Positions 16,930 to 26,739 of a DNA stretch of 64,000 nt are shown here, piece after piece. How positions within the stretch are numbered: the stretch's first letter is position 1; every line of letters starts with the position of its first letter. A program made the position numbers and the translations under genes. Source of the stretch: Myxococcales bacterium (lineage in GTDB: Bacteria; Myxococcota; Polyangia; Nannocystales; Nannocystaceae); contig JAEUJW010000009.1 of the NCBI GenBank assembly GCA_016793465.1, positions 31,859 to 95,858 of the forward strand. The letters are read 5' to 3'. Under the pieces are notes generated by a model. The model worked only from the letters and a program-made list of their open reading frames with translations, searched no databases and was not told the origin of the DNA.

Positions 16930-18440
16930 GCAACCCTGGAAAAATCTCCACCAAGCCGCCGAGCGGCATGCGCGACTTCCTGCCCGAGGACGTGGGCCGG
17001 CGCGAGCATGTCATCGGCGTAATTAAAAGTGTGTACGGGCGCTACGGGTTCGTGCCGCTCGAGACGCCGACGATTGAAAATCTGTCGACGCTGCTCGGCA
17101 AGTACGGGGAGGAGGGCGATCAATTGCTGTATCGCCTGCTGCACCGGCGCGACGGGCTCGGGCGGGCGATCGAGGGGGTGCGCAGCAAGTACAGGGAGGA
17201 GGAGGCTCGACTTCAGGAGCGGGTCGGGCGCGGTGAGGTGGAGGCGCTGGCCGAGGACGCGCGACGCAAGGCCGGGGGTCCGAGCCCGATCGACCTGGCG
17301 GGCGATCAGATGCTGCTCGCCGACGAGGGGCTGCGCTACGACCTGACGGTGCCGCTGGCGCGGGTGGTGGCGCAGTACGACCTGCCCAAATTTTTTAAGC
17401 GCTATCAGATCCAGCCGGTGTGGCGGGCGGATCGGCCGGGCAAGGGGCGCTTCCGGGAGTTCTATCAGTGCGACGTCGACATCACGGGCACGACGTCGAT
17501 GGTGGCGGAGGCGGAGGTGTGCGCGGCCGTCGCCGAGGTGCTGCAGGGGCTCGGGTTCAAGGACTTTAAGATTCGCGTGAATCATCGCCAGCTGCTGCGG
17601 GCGATGATGGCGACGGCGGGGATCGATCCGTCGCTCGAGGCGGCGGCGCTGATCGCCATCGACAAGCTCGACAAGATCGGGTCGGGCGGGGTCAAGGACG
17701 AGCTCGCGGCGCGGGGGATCTCGAGCGAGGCCGCGAACACGCTGCTCATGCTCACGATCACCGGGGACGCCGACGTCGAGGCGATGTTCGGCGGGCCCAG
17801 GGGGCCGAAGGCGGGCGTGCAGCGGGTGCGCAAGCAGATCTCCGACGAGCGCGGGCAGAAGGCGCTGGGCGAGCTCGAGCTGCTGTTCACGCTGCTCGAG
17901 GCGACGCCGGCCGGACCGCACGTGACGCTGAGCCTCGATCTGGCCCGCGGGCTCGGGTACTACACCGGGGCAATTTTTGAGATCGCGGTCGCGGACCTGG
18001 CGGGGAGTCTGGGCGGCGGGGGGCGCTACGACGAGCTCGTGGGGATGTTCGGCAAGAAGCAACTGCCGGCGGTCGGGTTCTCGCTGGGGCTCGAGCGGAT
18101 CCTCGTGGTGATGGAGGAGCGCGGGATGTTCCCCGCGCTGTCGGCCGGGCCGGACCTGCTGCTGTGCTGGATGGGCGTGCCGCTGCCGGACGTGCTGGCG
18201 GCGGCCCACAAGCTGCGCGCCCAGGGTTTAAAAGTCGAGGTCTATCCGGAGGACGCGAAGCTCGGGAAGCAGCTGCAGTACGCGGACTCCCCGGGGGTGC
18301 GGGCGCCGGGGGTGGCGATCGTCGGGGCCGACGAGCTGAAGGCGGGGGAGGTGACTATCAAACACCTGAAGAGCGGGGAGCAGAGGCGGGTGGCGCTCGC
18401 GGAGGCGGGGGCGGTCGTCCGTGGGTGGCCGCGCGGGTGA
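16926..18440 (+). CDS. hisS: Histidyl-tRNA synthetase (long, eukaryote-like)
   Basis: 504 residues; class II motif 2 is FREFYQCDVDI, the His-specific motif is LARGLGYYTGAIFE, and the anticodon-binding domain is at the C terminus. IDKLDKIGSGGVKDEL and the following segment resemble eukaryotic/archaeal HisRS rather than the 420-residue E. coli form. A roughly 55-residue charged insert (about 75-130, with many Glu/Arg) separates motif 1 from RYDLTVPLARV. The GTG start overlaps the ileS TGA. Its last 73 bp are duplicated immediately downstream. Confidence 0.95.
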   Translation: MSNPGKISTKPPSGMRDFLPEDVGRREHVIGVIKSVYGRYGFVPLETPTIENLSTLLGKYGEEGDQLLYRLLHRRDGLGRAIEGVRSKYREEEARLQERVGRGEVEALAEDARRKAGGPSPIDLAGDQMLLADEGLRYDLTVPLARVVAQYDLPKFFKRYQIQPVWRADRPGKGRFREFYQCDVDITGTTSMVAEAEVCAAVAEVLQGLGFKDFKIRVNHRQLLRAMMATAGIDPSLEAAALIAIDKLDKIGSGGVKDELAARGISSEAANTLLMLTITGDADVEAMFGGPRGPKAGVQRVRKQISDERGQKALGELELLFTLLEATPAGPHVTLSLDLARGLGYYTGAIFEIAVADLAGSLGGGGRYDELVGMFGKKQLPAVGFSLGLERILVVMEERGMFPALSAGPDLLLCWMGVPLPDVLAAAHKLRAQGLKVEVYPEDAKLGKQLQYADSPGVRAPGVAIVGADELKAGEVTIKHLKSGEQRRVALAEAGAVVRGWPRG

Positions 18441-18531
18441 GCGGCGGGCGAAGAGCGGGGAGCAGCGGCGGGTGGCGCTCGCGGAGGCGGGGGCGGTCGT
18501 CCGCGGGTGGCCGCGCGGGTGAGCGGCGGGC
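18368..18531 (+). repeat. 82-bp tandem duplication of the hisS 3' end
   Basis: Unit 1 (18368-18449) contains the last 24 codons and stop of hisS plus 9 bp; unit 2 (18450-18531) repeats it with 2 mismatches (A/C and T/C). A degenerate third remnant (GTGGGTGAGCGGCGAG-like) follows near 18560. 82 is not a multiple of 3, so the copy is silent behind the stop codon. Confidence 0.9.
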
Positions 18532-18653
18532 GAGGGCTCGCGCATCGTGGCGAGTGGCCGTGTGGGTGAGCGGCGAGGGCTGCTGCGTGGCGCGCTGCGA
18601 GGCTGGTCGTGCCGGGAAGACGTGCGAGAGCTGTGCGTTCGGCGATTCGCCGC

Positions 18654-19340
18654 TCAGTCGTCGGCGAGCTTGACCAGCAGGTCGTCGAGCGTCGGGGTCT
18701 GCGTCCAGGCGGTGACGCGCCGGGGCTCGCGCGACCAGCCGATGCCGAGGCCCTGGTAGTAGCGGTTGGTCGCGAACAGCTTGAGGGTCAGGTCGAGGTA
18801 GGTGCCGAAGTCGGTGTAGTCCGACGAGTCCATGTCGGCGCCGTAGTCGGTGGACACGACCATCACGTGCTGGGCGGGGTCGGGGCCGAGGACCAGGTCG
18901 GCGTGGTTGTAGCGGGCGAAGTTGTCGATGACGATGGCGCCGCACTCGAGGTCGAGCTCGCGGCCGAACAGGAGGCGCTGGTGGTCGGGCTGGATGGTGT
19001 TGACGTGGGAGTCCGCCTCCCAGGACGTCGACCAGGCGTCGGCGACGGGCAGGAGGTTGATGCAGCCGGGCGGGTGGTTGTCGTCGGGGAAGCCGAAGGC
19101 GTCGGTGTGCACGTACTCCTGGTCGCGCAGGCCCCACTCGAGGAACACGCCGTCGTGGGTGCGATAGAAGGCGAGCATGTCCTCGGGGATGTTCACGCCG
19201 AGGGCGGCCTCGGCGTCGCGGATGGCGGCCTCGCTGGCGGGGGGGCGAAGGACGACGTCGTAGACCGCGATCTGCGGGTGGGCGCGCAGGGCGGCGACCA
19301 TGGCGTCGAAGCGGGCGCGGAAGCTGGAGAGCGCGCTCAT
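18654..19340 (-). CDS. SMI1/KNR4 (SUKH) family protein
   Basis: 228 residues. The SUKH signature is clear: PPASEAAIRDAEAALGVNIP, then EDMLAFYRTHDGVFLEWG, and a central beta-rich half ending in ATNRYYQGLGIGWS. SUKH proteins are often immunity proteins against polymorphic toxins, but solitary ones in myxobacteria have unknown roles; I see no toxin gene next to it. An A9 tract (T9 on plus, 19348-19356) lies just before the start codon. Confidence 0.8.
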   Translation of the reverse strand: MSALSSFRARFDAMVAALRAHPQIAVYDVVLRPPASEAAIRDAEAALGVNIPEDMLAFYRTHDGVFLEWGLRDQEYVHTDAFGFPDDNHPPGCINLLPVADAWSTSWEADSHVNTIQPDHQRLLFGRELDLECGAIVIDNFARYNHADLVLGPDPAQHVMVVSTDYGADMDSSDYTDFGTYLDLTLKLFATNRYYQGLGIGWSREPRRVTAWTQTPTLDDLLVKLADD

Positions 19341-19347
19341 CGGTGGC

Positions 19348-19356
19348 TTTTTTTTT
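19348..19356. promoter_or_regulatory. T9/A9 homopolymer between divergent genes
   Basis: Nine consecutive T on the plus strand, followed by CCGCGG, in the 74-bp gap between the SUKH gene and the divergent Kazal-like lipoprotein gene. T6-CCGCGG recurs at 29033-29044. Could be an UP-like element or a slippage site. Confidence 0.25.
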
Positions 19357-19414
19357 CCGCGGGGCCGCAGGTGGTGTCAAGCGGCGGGCCGCGAAATTCC
19401 GGTAGGATGGACCG

Positions 19415-20023
19415 ATGGGGTTCGTGCGAGGGATCGTCGCGGCGGTCTGTCTGGTGGTCGCGAACGGCTGCGGCGAGCCGGCCGCGGACGCGACGGGGGA
19501 GGTGCACGAGGGCTGGAGCGGGACGCCGCCGGCCGAGCCGGCCGCGGTCGGGGAGCGGTGCGACGAGCAGTGGGTGTGGTGCGAGGAGGGGTCGTACTGC
19601 GACTTCGGAGGGTCGTCGGACTGGCCGGGCTGCACGTCGCTCGGGGTGTGCGCGGCGCCGCCGGAGGCCTGCGAGGCGGAGGCGGAGCCGGTGTGCGGGT
19701 GCGACGGAGCGCTGTACGCAGGCGCGTGCGCGGCGGCGATGGCGGGGGTCGGGACCCGCGGGGCGGAGGGCTGTACGCCGCCGGTGGGGTTCTTCGCGTG
19801 CGGCTTCGAGTTCTGCGCGATCGCCACGGAGTACTGCGAGCACGTGATCGGTCACGGGCAGCCGGAGTCGTGGACGTGCCGCGCGCTGGGCTGCGCGGTG
19901 GGGATGTCGGGGTGCGCCTGCATCACCGAGCCGTCGCCGTGCGGCGAGCCGGAGTGGTATCCGGTGCAGTCGTGCGAGGTGAGCGAGGACGGCGGGACCG
20001 TGCTGGTGTGCCTGCCGGCGTGA
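19415..20023 (+). CDS. Cys-rich lipoprotein with Kazal-like module
   Basis: 202 residues. Signal peptide with lipobox VANGC at about 15-19. The segment EAEPVCGCDGALYAGACAAA, followed by AEGC, has the spacing of a Kazal/follistatin domain (VCGCDG.TY...C.A). A C-terminal disulphide-rich part contains CGFEFC, CACITEPSPC and a final CLPA. Secreted surface protein; protease inhibition is possible but unproven. TAGGAT ends 6 nt before the ATG, indicating a leaderless mRNA. Converges with the propeller lipoprotein gene (6-bp gap). Confidence 0.75.
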   Translation: MGFVRGIVAAVCLVVANGCGEPAADATGEVHEGWSGTPPAEPAAVGERCDEQWVWCEEGSYCDFGGSSDWPGCTSLGVCAAPPEACEAEAEPVCGCDGALYAGACAAAMAGVGTRGAEGCTPPVGFFACGFEFCAIATEYCEHVIGHGQPESWTCRALGCAVGMSGCACITEPSPCGEPEWYPVQSCEVSEDGGTVLVCLPA

Positions 20024-20029
20024 CGGGCG

Positions 20030-21208
20030 TCAGCGGGCGATGCGGGCGATCCACACGTCGTAGTTGTTGAAGTCGGTGGCGCCGGCGGGGGGCGGGGCCA
20101 CGAGCGAACCGGCGAGGAACACGTCGCCGGTGGGGCCGAGGGCGAGGCCCTCGATGCTGCCTCGACGGTCCTCGAGGTACGCCCACACGCGCGTGAAGTC
20201 GCGGTCGAGGCGGCGGACCCACGGGGTGTACTTGCTGAGGCCGAGGATGTCGCCGCCGGCGATGTACACGGCGTCGTCGGCGACGGCGATGGCGCGCAGG
20301 CTCTCGTCGTCGGAGAGGGTGAGCTCGCGGAGCAGGTCGCCGGTGAGCGAGACCTCGCCGAGCCACTCGCCGGCGCCGAGCAGGAGCGAGGTGTGGTCGG
20401 GGGCGATGGCGGCGGCCGACCACGGCGCGGGCACGTCGGGGTGGTCGGTGGCGCTCTCGAGCTCGCCGTCGCGGGTGTAACGCTGGAGCAGCAGCAGGTC
20501 GCCGGCGGTGTCGTAGACGATCCTGCCGCCGACGTAGAGGACGGCGTCGTCCGCGAGCACGAAGGCGGCGAGCAGGCGACCCTCGCCGCCGTCGCGCTGG
20601 CCCTCGTGGAAGAACACGCGGGCGCCGTCAGGGTCGTAGGCGGCGGCGACGGTGTAGTCGACGTAGTAGGAGTACTTGCGGCCGGCGAGGAAGATGCGGC
20701 CGTCGGACGCGACGGTCACGGCGTCGAAGCTGTAGGCGGACATGTCGTCGTCGGCCTCGTGGAGGCTGGCGCGCCAGAGTTCTTCGCCGTCGGGGGTGAA
20801 GCGGGCGAGCCAGGCGGCGAACGAGTTGGAGCCGGGGCCGACGCCGATCGAGGAGGTGCCGGCGACGACGAGGGAGCCGTCGGCGGTGAAGGCGACGGCG
20901 CGGGCGTAGTCGTCGAACTTCTCGTGGATCCTCGTGTCCCAGCGGGGCTCGCCGTCGTGCGAGGTGACGCCGATCCAGATGTCCGAGGTCGAGTTGGAGG
21001 TGTGCGGCTCGAGGCTGCCGCCGACGGCGACGCGGCCGCTGCACGGGTCGACGGCGACGGCGGCGCCGTGGTCGTACATGGTGGCGGTGAACGCCTGCTG
21101 CCACACGCGGGCGCCGGACGGCGCGTCGGAGGCGGCGGGGCCGAGGCACTGCCCGTCGTCGCCGCAGGCGAGCAGGACGCATGCGACGAGGAGGCGCGCG
21201 CGGGGCAT
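20030..21208 (-). CDS. Beta-propeller-like lipoprotein
   Basis: 392 residues from the ATG at 21208. Lipobox VLLAC near residue 14. The rest is a series of roughly 50-residue repeats with VAVGGSLE, LVVAGTSS, IFLAGRKY, LYVGGRIV, VYIAGGDI and VFLAGSLV, each followed by a W or Y-containing strand, as in SBBP-type beta-propeller repeats of delocalised extracellular proteins. Start supported by a TACCCT hexamer 7 nt upstream on the minus strand. Ligand unknown. Confidence 0.75.
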   Translation of the reverse strand: MPRARLLVACVLLACGDDGQCLGPAASDAPSGARVWQQAFTATMYDHGAAVAVDPCSGRVAVGGSLEPHTSNSTSDIWIGVTSHDGEPRWDTRIHEKFDDYARAVAFTADGSLVVAGTSSIGVGPGSNSFAAWLARFTPDGEELWRASLHEADDDMSAYSFDAVTVASDGRIFLAGRKYSYYVDYTVAAAYDPDGARVFFHEGQRDGGEGRLLAAFVLADDAVLYVGGRIVYDTAGDLLLLQRYTRDGELESATDHPDVPAPWSAAAIAPDHTSLLLGAGEWLGEVSLTGDLLRELTLSDDESLRAIAVADDAVYIAGGDILGLSKYTPWVRRLDRDFTRVWAYLEDRRGSIEGLALGPTGDVFLAGSLVAPPPAGATDFNNYDVWIARIAR

Positions 21209-21514
21209 CGTCGCCAGGGTAACGTGAAACCGCGGCGGCGCGGGCAACCTGGCCGGACGGACAGGCGGCGGATGCGTTCGCCGGTGACGGTGTGGGGTGG
21301 TGAGGTCGCTCGCGGGCGCGGCGGTTGGAATGGCGCCCGGGCGGGGGACGCGTGGCGAACGCTGTCCATCCGGCCGGCGGCGGTAGGCCGGGCCGGGGGC
21401 GGAAAATGTGGGCGAAACGATGCGACGCGCGGAGCATGAGTGACGCGGCGCAACGCTGTCGCGCCTCTCGAGTGATCTGGGACACCTGCGGCGGGGGCGG
21501 ATAGGATGTAGCCG
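21209..21514. promoter_or_regulatory. Gene-free divergent region
   Basis: 306 bp between the propeller lipoprotein (minus) and the NtrC-type regulator (plus). Contains -10-like TACCCT for the minus gene at about 21216-21221 and TAGGAT at 21502-21507 for the plus gene, 7 nt before its ATG. I found no sigma-54 -24/-12 pair and no gene. Confidence 0.4.
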
Positions 21515-22957
21515 ATGCCGAACGACGCGACGGCGGGTCTCGCGGGGACCATCCTCGTCATCGACGACGAGCGCAACATCCGCCGGACCCTGAGGATGGT
21601 GCTGGAGGGGGAAGGGGCGACGGTGCTCGACGCCGAGACGGCGGAGCAGGGGCTGGCGCTGATCGAGGCGTCGCTGGCGAGCCGCGGGACCGGCGAGCCG
21701 GAGATCCAGGTGGTGATGGTCGACGTCATGCTGCCGGGCATGTCGGGGCTGCAGCTGCTCGAGAAGCTGAGCGCGGCCCACGAGGGCGCGCCGCCGCTGC
21801 CGGTGATTTTAATAAGCGGGCACGCGACGGTGTCGGACGCGGTGCGGGCGACGCGGCTGGGGGCGTTCGACTTTTTTGAAAAGCCGCTGGTGCGCGATCG
21901 GGTGGTCGTCGGGGTGCGCAACGCGCTGCGGCACTACGCGGTCGAGGAGGAGCTGCGCGGGCTGCGGGCGAAGGTGCGGAGCGAGCTGATCGGCGATTCG
22001 AAGCCGATGCAGGAGCTGCTGCGGCAGGTGGCGAAGGTGGGGGCGACGCGGGCGCGGGTGCTGATCGAGGGAGAGAGCGGGACCGGCAAGGAGCTGGTGG
22101 CGCGGGCGATCCACGAGGCGAGCGAGCGGCGCGACAAGCCCTTTATCAAGGTGAACTGCGCGGCGATCCCGAAGGAGCTGATCGAGAGCGAGTTGTTCGG
22201 CCACGAGCGCGGGGCGTTCACCGGGGCGACCGGGCAGAAGAAGGGGCTGTTCGAGCTGGCCCACGGGGGCACGCTGTTCCTCGACGAGATCGGGGACATG
22301 GACCTCAACGCGCAGGCCAAGGTGCTGCGGGTGCTGCAGAGCGGAGAGCTGATGCGGGTCGGCGGGGAGAAGCCGATCAAGGTCGAGGTCCGCGTGCTGG
22401 CGGCGACGCACCGCAACTTGAAGGAGCAGGTGCAGACGGGCGAGTTCCGCGAGGACCTGTACTTTCGCCTGGCGGTGGTGCCGATCACGGTGCCGCCGCT
22501 GCGCGATCGGCCGGGCGACGTGGCGCTGCTGTGCCGGCATTATCTGGATGTCGGGTGCCGCGAGAACGGGATCTCGCCGAAGCGCATCTCGCCGGCGGCC
22601 CAGGCGGCGCTCGACGCCTACGCGTGGCCGGGCAACGTCCGCGAGCTGCGCAACGTGATGGAGCGGATGGCGATCCTCTCGGAGGGGGACATCGAGCTCG
22701 AGGACACGCCGGTCGACATCCGCGGGGAGAACGACGAGGTCGGCGGCTCGGGCGACGCGCTGGTGCAGCTCGGCGAGGGGGCGGTGCCGCCGGGCATGTC
22801 GTTGAAGGCGTTCCGCGACTCGGTCGAGCGGGCGTTCATCCTCCAGCGGCTGGGCGAGCACTCGTGGAACGTGTCGAAGACGGCGGAGGCGCTGGACGTC
22901 GAGCGCACGCACCTGCACAAGAAGATGAAGCTGCTGGGCATCGCCCGCGGCGGCTGA
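21515..22957 (+). CDS. Sigma-54-dependent response regulator, NtrC family
   Basis: 480 residues. Receiver domain (about 9-135): acidic pair in LVIDDERNIRR, phospho-acceptor Asp in MVDVMLPGMSG, conserved Lys in FFEKPL. AAA+ sigma-54 activator domain (about 155-395): Walker A GESGTGKE, the sigma-54 contact loop GAFTGA, Walker B LFLDEIGDM. C-terminal Fis-type HTH (WNVSKTAEALDVERTHLHKK). Activates RNAP-sigma54 promoters after phosphorylation; no histidine kinase gene is adjacent, so its partner is elsewhere. TTTTAATAAGC in the receiver is one of the window's A/T codon runs. Confidence 0.95.
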   Translation: MPNDATAGLAGTILVIDDERNIRRTLRMVLEGEGATVLDAETAEQGLALIEASLASRGTGEPEIQVVMVDVMLPGMSGLQLLEKLSAAHEGAPPLPVILISGHATVSDAVRATRLGAFDFFEKPLVRDRVVVGVRNALRHYAVEEELRGLRAKVRSELIGDSKPMQELLRQVAKVGATRARVLIEGESGTGKELVARAIHEASERRDKPFIKVNCAAIPKELIESELFGHERGAFTGATGQKKGLFELAHGGTLFLDEIGDMDLNAQAKVLRVLQSGELMRVGGEKPIKVEVRVLAATHRNLKEQVQTGEFREDLYFRLAVVPITVPPLRDRPGDVALLCRHYLDVGCRENGISPKRISPAAQAALDAYAWPGNVRELRNVMERMAILSEGDIELEDTPVDIRGENDEVGGSGDALVQLGEGAVPPGMSLKAFRDSVERAFILQRLGEHSWNVSKTAEALDVERTHLHKKMKLLGIARGG

Positions 22958-22960
22958 CGT

Positions 22961-23230
22961 CTAGAGGGCGAGCTCGACGCGCAGCAGGCGGCCGGCGAGC
23001 GGGGTGCCGTCGAGCTCGTTGCGGGCGGTGAGGGCGGCCTGTTCGCTGACGAAGGTGATGTAGGCGAAGCTGGCGTCGCCGCGGTCGACGAGGCGGATCT
23101 CGGCGATCTCGCCGTGGCGGGAGAACAGGGCGCGGAGGTCGTCGGGGGAGGTGTGAGCGGCGAAGCCGCCGACGTAGAGCGTGCGGGTGTGGGGTCTCGA
23201 GGGCCTTGGGGTGTCGGAACGGGTTGCCAC
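22961..23230 (-). CDS. RRM-domain RNA-binding protein
   Basis: 89 residues from a GTG at 23230. A single RRM: RNP2 TLYVGGF and RNP1 DASFAYITFV with the four-strand/two-helix order, comparable to small bacterial and cyanobacterial Rbp proteins. It starts 11 bp after the plsY stop, so it is probably co-transcribed with plsY, and converges with the NtrC gene (3-bp gap). Likely an RNA chaperone or post-transcriptional regulator; target unknown. Confidence 0.85.
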   Translation of the reverse strand: MATRSDTPRPSRPHTRTLYVGGFAAHTSPDDLRALFSRHGEIAEIRLVDRGDASFAYITFVSEQAALTARNELDGTPLAGRLLRVELAL

Positions 23231-23241
23231 GCGCGCCGCTC

Positions 23242-23868
23242 TCAAGAGGAGGAAGTGCTGCTGCGCTTGCGCTCCGCGGCCGTGCGCGCGATCTCTCGCA
23301 GGTTGCCCCGGTGACGGACCCAGATCAGAGCTGCCATGGCCAGCGCCAGCTTTTTGTACGCCGCGGGTGTGTCGGTGATCAAGAGGTGCAAGGTGAGGGC
23401 GTTGACGGCCGTCAGCGAGGCGATCGCGGACACGCGGGTGAGGGCGAGCGTCTGCAGGTAGAGCACGCCGCCGAACAGGCCGACGCCGGGGGTCAGCGCG
23501 GCGAACACCCCGAGGGCGCAGGCGACCCCCTTGCCGCCGCGGAACCCCAGGTAGACGGGGAAGATGTGCCCGAGCGCCGCGGCGAGGCCGACCCACGCGA
23601 GGCCGCGTGACGGGTCCGGGAGGCCGCCGAGCGCGTCGCTCGAGCTGGCCAGCCACACCGGCAGGAAGGCCTTGATGACGTCGAGGACGAACACGACGAG
23701 GCCCCACTTCGCGCCGAGCACACGCACGGCGTTGGTCGCACCGATGTTGCCCGAGCCCGACTTGCGGATGTCGACGCCGCGGAGGCGACCGACGAGCACG
23801 CCCATCGGCGTCGCGGCGGCGAAGTAGGCGAAGAGACTCCAGGCGAGGACGCTTTGGCCCAAGAGCAC
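23242..23868 (-). CDS. plsY: Glycerol-3-phosphate acyltransferase PlsY
   Basis: 208 residues, family size. Integral membrane enzyme transferring acyl from acyl-phosphate to glycerol-3-phosphate, first step of phospholipid synthesis. Motif 1 SGNIGATNAVR and motif 2 LGHIFPVYLGFRGGKGVA are intact. GTG start with TATGCT ending 6 nt upstream, i.e. probably leaderless. A Lys/Arg/Ser tail (AERKRSSTSSS) follows the last helix. Confidence 0.95.
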   Translation of the reverse strand: MLLGQSVLAWSLFAYFAAATPMGVLVGRLRGVDIRKSGSGNIGATNAVRVLGAKWGLVVFVLDVIKAFLPVWLASSSDALGGLPDPSRGLAWVGLAAALGHIFPVYLGFRGGKGVACALGVFAALTPGVGLFGGVLYLQTLALTRVSAIASLTAVNALTLHLLITDTPAAYKKLALAMAALIWVRHRGNLREIARTAAERKRSSTSSS

Positions 23869-23974
23869 GCGAGGAGCATAACCGCCCGGAGCGGGTCGCG
23901 CCTAGTACCTCGACGCGGGGTCGAGAGCGTGGCGGAGCCCGGTGTTACTCCCTGGGGACGTCGCGGTCGGCGAG

Positions 23975-24805
<831 letters not shown>

Positions 24806-24817
24806 AGAAACCCTCGC

Positions 24818-25438
24818 TTATGCGCGGCCGCCGAGGATGAAGCTGCGGAGGAAGCGGAGGCCGGACCACTGCGACTTCTCGGGGTGGAACTGGCAGCCGT
24901 AGACGTTGCCGCGGCAGATCGCGGCGGGGAACTCGATGCGGCCGTAGCGGCAGGTCCACATCACGTCCTCGGGGGAGTTGGCCTCGATGTAGTAGCTGTG
25001 CGTGAAGTAGAAGTGGTCGCCGGACGGCTGGACGTCGTTCCAGCCGACGTGGGGGACCTTCAGCATGCGCGCGCCGGGGGCGTCGCCGGCGGGCATGTCG
25101 GCGGGGAAGCGGCGGACCTGGCCGGACAGGACGCCGAGGCCGGGGTTGCCGCCGAGCTCCTCGGAGCGGTCGAACAGCATCTGCATGCCGAGGCAGATGC
25201 CGAGGAAGGGGTCGCCGCGCTCGACGACCATGCGCAGGGCGTCGCCCATGGCGCCGTCGACGATCGCGTTGGTGGCGGGGCCGAACGAGCCCTGGCCGGG
25301 GAACACGACGGTGCGGGCGGTGGCGACGCGGTCGGGGTCGCTGGTGATGTGGACAGAAGCCCCCACCTGGATGAGGGCATGCTCGACGCTGTCGATGTTG
25401 CCGAGGTTGGCGTCGACGAGGATGACTTCGCGCGGCAT
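24818..25438 (-). CDS. hisH: Imidazole glycerol phosphate synthase glutaminase subunit
   Basis: 206 residues from MPREVILVDAN at 25438; an in-frame upstream extension to 25495 lacks family similarity. Class I glutamine amidotransferase: nucleophile Cys in FLGICLGMQMLF, catalytic His/Glu in CQFHPEKSQWSG. Supplies ammonia to HisF. A TAAAAC hexamer lies 13 nt before the start, in the gap shared with the divergent FecR-type gene. Confidence 0.95.
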   Translation of the reverse strand: MPREVILVDANLGNIDSVEHALIQVGASVHITSDPDRVATARTVVFPGQGSFGPATNAIVDGAMGDALRMVVERGDPFLGICLGMQMLFDRSEELGGNPGLGVLSGQVRRFPADMPAGDAPGARMLKVPHVGWNDVQPSGDHFYFTHSYYIEANSPEDVMWTCRYGRIEFPAAICRGNVYGCQFHPEKSQWSGLRFLRSFILGGRA

Positions 25439-25587
25439 CGGAGCGGGGCCCGTTTTACCACAGGTTCCTGGCCGGGAGGCCAGGTTTTGTTGCACCTGCG
25501 AAGACCGCTTTAAAGGGCCGTGGTGGCCGCGTCAGGGGCGGCTACGCGCGCGGGGGAGGGGGGAGGGGTGTGGTAAGAAGGGCAATC

Positions 25588-26739
25588 ATGGGCGAGAAGC
25601 GGGCGATGACGGTGCTGGGCGGGCTCTTGCTGGGCGGGTGGCTGCTGACGGGCTGCGACCGCGGCGGGGGCGGGGGTTCGGCGGCGGAGTCGGAGGTGGT
25701 GGACGCGGGGGCGCAGCCGCTGGCGATCGGTCGGCCTGCGGACGCGTCGACGGGGCCGCGGGTCGGGGTGGTGGTGGCCGCGACGGCGGACGTGCGGGTG
25801 TTGCCGAGCCAGGGGGCGCCGTTTCAGGCCAGCGAGGGGACGATGCTGGTGAAGGACGACCGCCTGACGACCGGGCCGGGGGCGGACAGCTTCGTGGTGG
25901 TCGAGCTTTATAACGGGCACGTCGTGCGCTTCAACCAGAGCGCGAGCATCGTCGTCGCGGGGATCTCGGTGTTCGACGCGCCGCGGGCGGGGGACGACCT
26001 CGAGGCGCGGTTCGAGAAGGTGCTGCGACCGGAGGAGCAGGGCGACACGCACCTGCGCGGGGCGATCTCCCGGGTCGCCGGGTGGAGCTCGCGGATGACC
26101 GCCACCGAGACGATCGCCGCCCTGCCGAGCCCGCCGGCGGCGCCGCCTCCGATCGAGGCACTCGAAGACATCAAGTCCGGCGGGACCGAGATGAAGGGCC
26201 CTGGCGACCCCGGGCCGCTAGCGGACAGCAAGAAGGCCAGCGACCCGAAGGACGACCCGAGGCGCCCCACGTCGCCGACGAACCCCCTGGGCGGGGACGA
26301 GCCGCCGCAGCCGAACGCGCGCGACCACTCGCCGGACGACGGGTCGACGACGCCGCCGGAGCCGACGAAGCCGGAGCCGGATCCGAAGGCGCCGGAGATG
26401 ACGCCGGAGCCGAAGACGCCGGAGCCGAAGAAAATGGACCCGAAGCCGGAGCCGGACGCGGACACGGACTCGTCGAAGCCGGAGCTCGACCTGACGAGCA
26501 CGGTGACGTTCACGCCGGACAAGGGGGTGGAGTCGAAGGAGAAGCTGCCGGCGGGGCTGTCGGTCGGGCGCAGGAAGCTGGCCGAGTGCGCGGGCGCGGG
26601 GGCGAAGATCCGGGCGCGGGTCGAGAAGAAAGTGATCGTGAAGATCGAGGTCGTGGGGTCGGGCAAGAAGTGCACGGAGGGGGTCGGCCGCGGGGTCGAC
26701 CTGGCCGACGGCTGGTTGGAGCTGCGCGTCGAGCCGTGA
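25588..26739 (+). CDS. FecR-domain lipoprotein paired with a CHASE2 cyclase
   Basis: 383 residues from the ATG at 25588. Lipobox LLTGC, short linker, then a FecR-like domain (about 60-160: ATADVRVLPSQGAPFQASEG, GADSFVVVELYNGHVVRFNQ). Residues about 190-290 are a Pro/Lys/Glu/Asp-rich linker (EPTKPEPDPKAPEMTPEPK), probably spanning the cell wall, and a small C-terminal domain holds two Cys. Its stop overlaps the cyclase start by GTGA, a common pairing in which the FecR protein is thought to feed an extracytoplasmic signal to the CHASE2 domain. Confidence 0.85.
   Translation: MGEKRAMTVLGGLLLGGWLLTGCDRGGGGGSAAESEVVDAGAQPLAIGRPADASTGPRVGVVVAATADVRVLPSQGAPFQASEGTMLVKDDRLTTGPGADSFVVVELYNGHVVRFNQSASIVVAGISVFDAPRAGDDLEARFEKVLRPEEQGDTHLRGAISRVAGWSSRMTATETIAALPSPPAAPPPIEALEDIKSGGTEMKGPGDPGPLADSKKASDPKDDPRRPTSPTNPLGGDEPPQPNARDHSPDDGSTTPPEPTKPEPDPKAPEMTPEPKTPEPKKMDPKPEPDADTDSSKPELDLTSTVTFTPDKGVESKEKLPAGLSVGRRKLAECAGAGAKIRARVEKKVIVKIEVVGSGKKCTEGVGRGVDLADGWLELRVEP

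Noticed and set aside
21209..21514. Sigma-54 promoter for the NtrC-type regulator
   Set aside because: No GG-N10-GC pair at -24/-12 near the start; a TAGGAT box is present instead.
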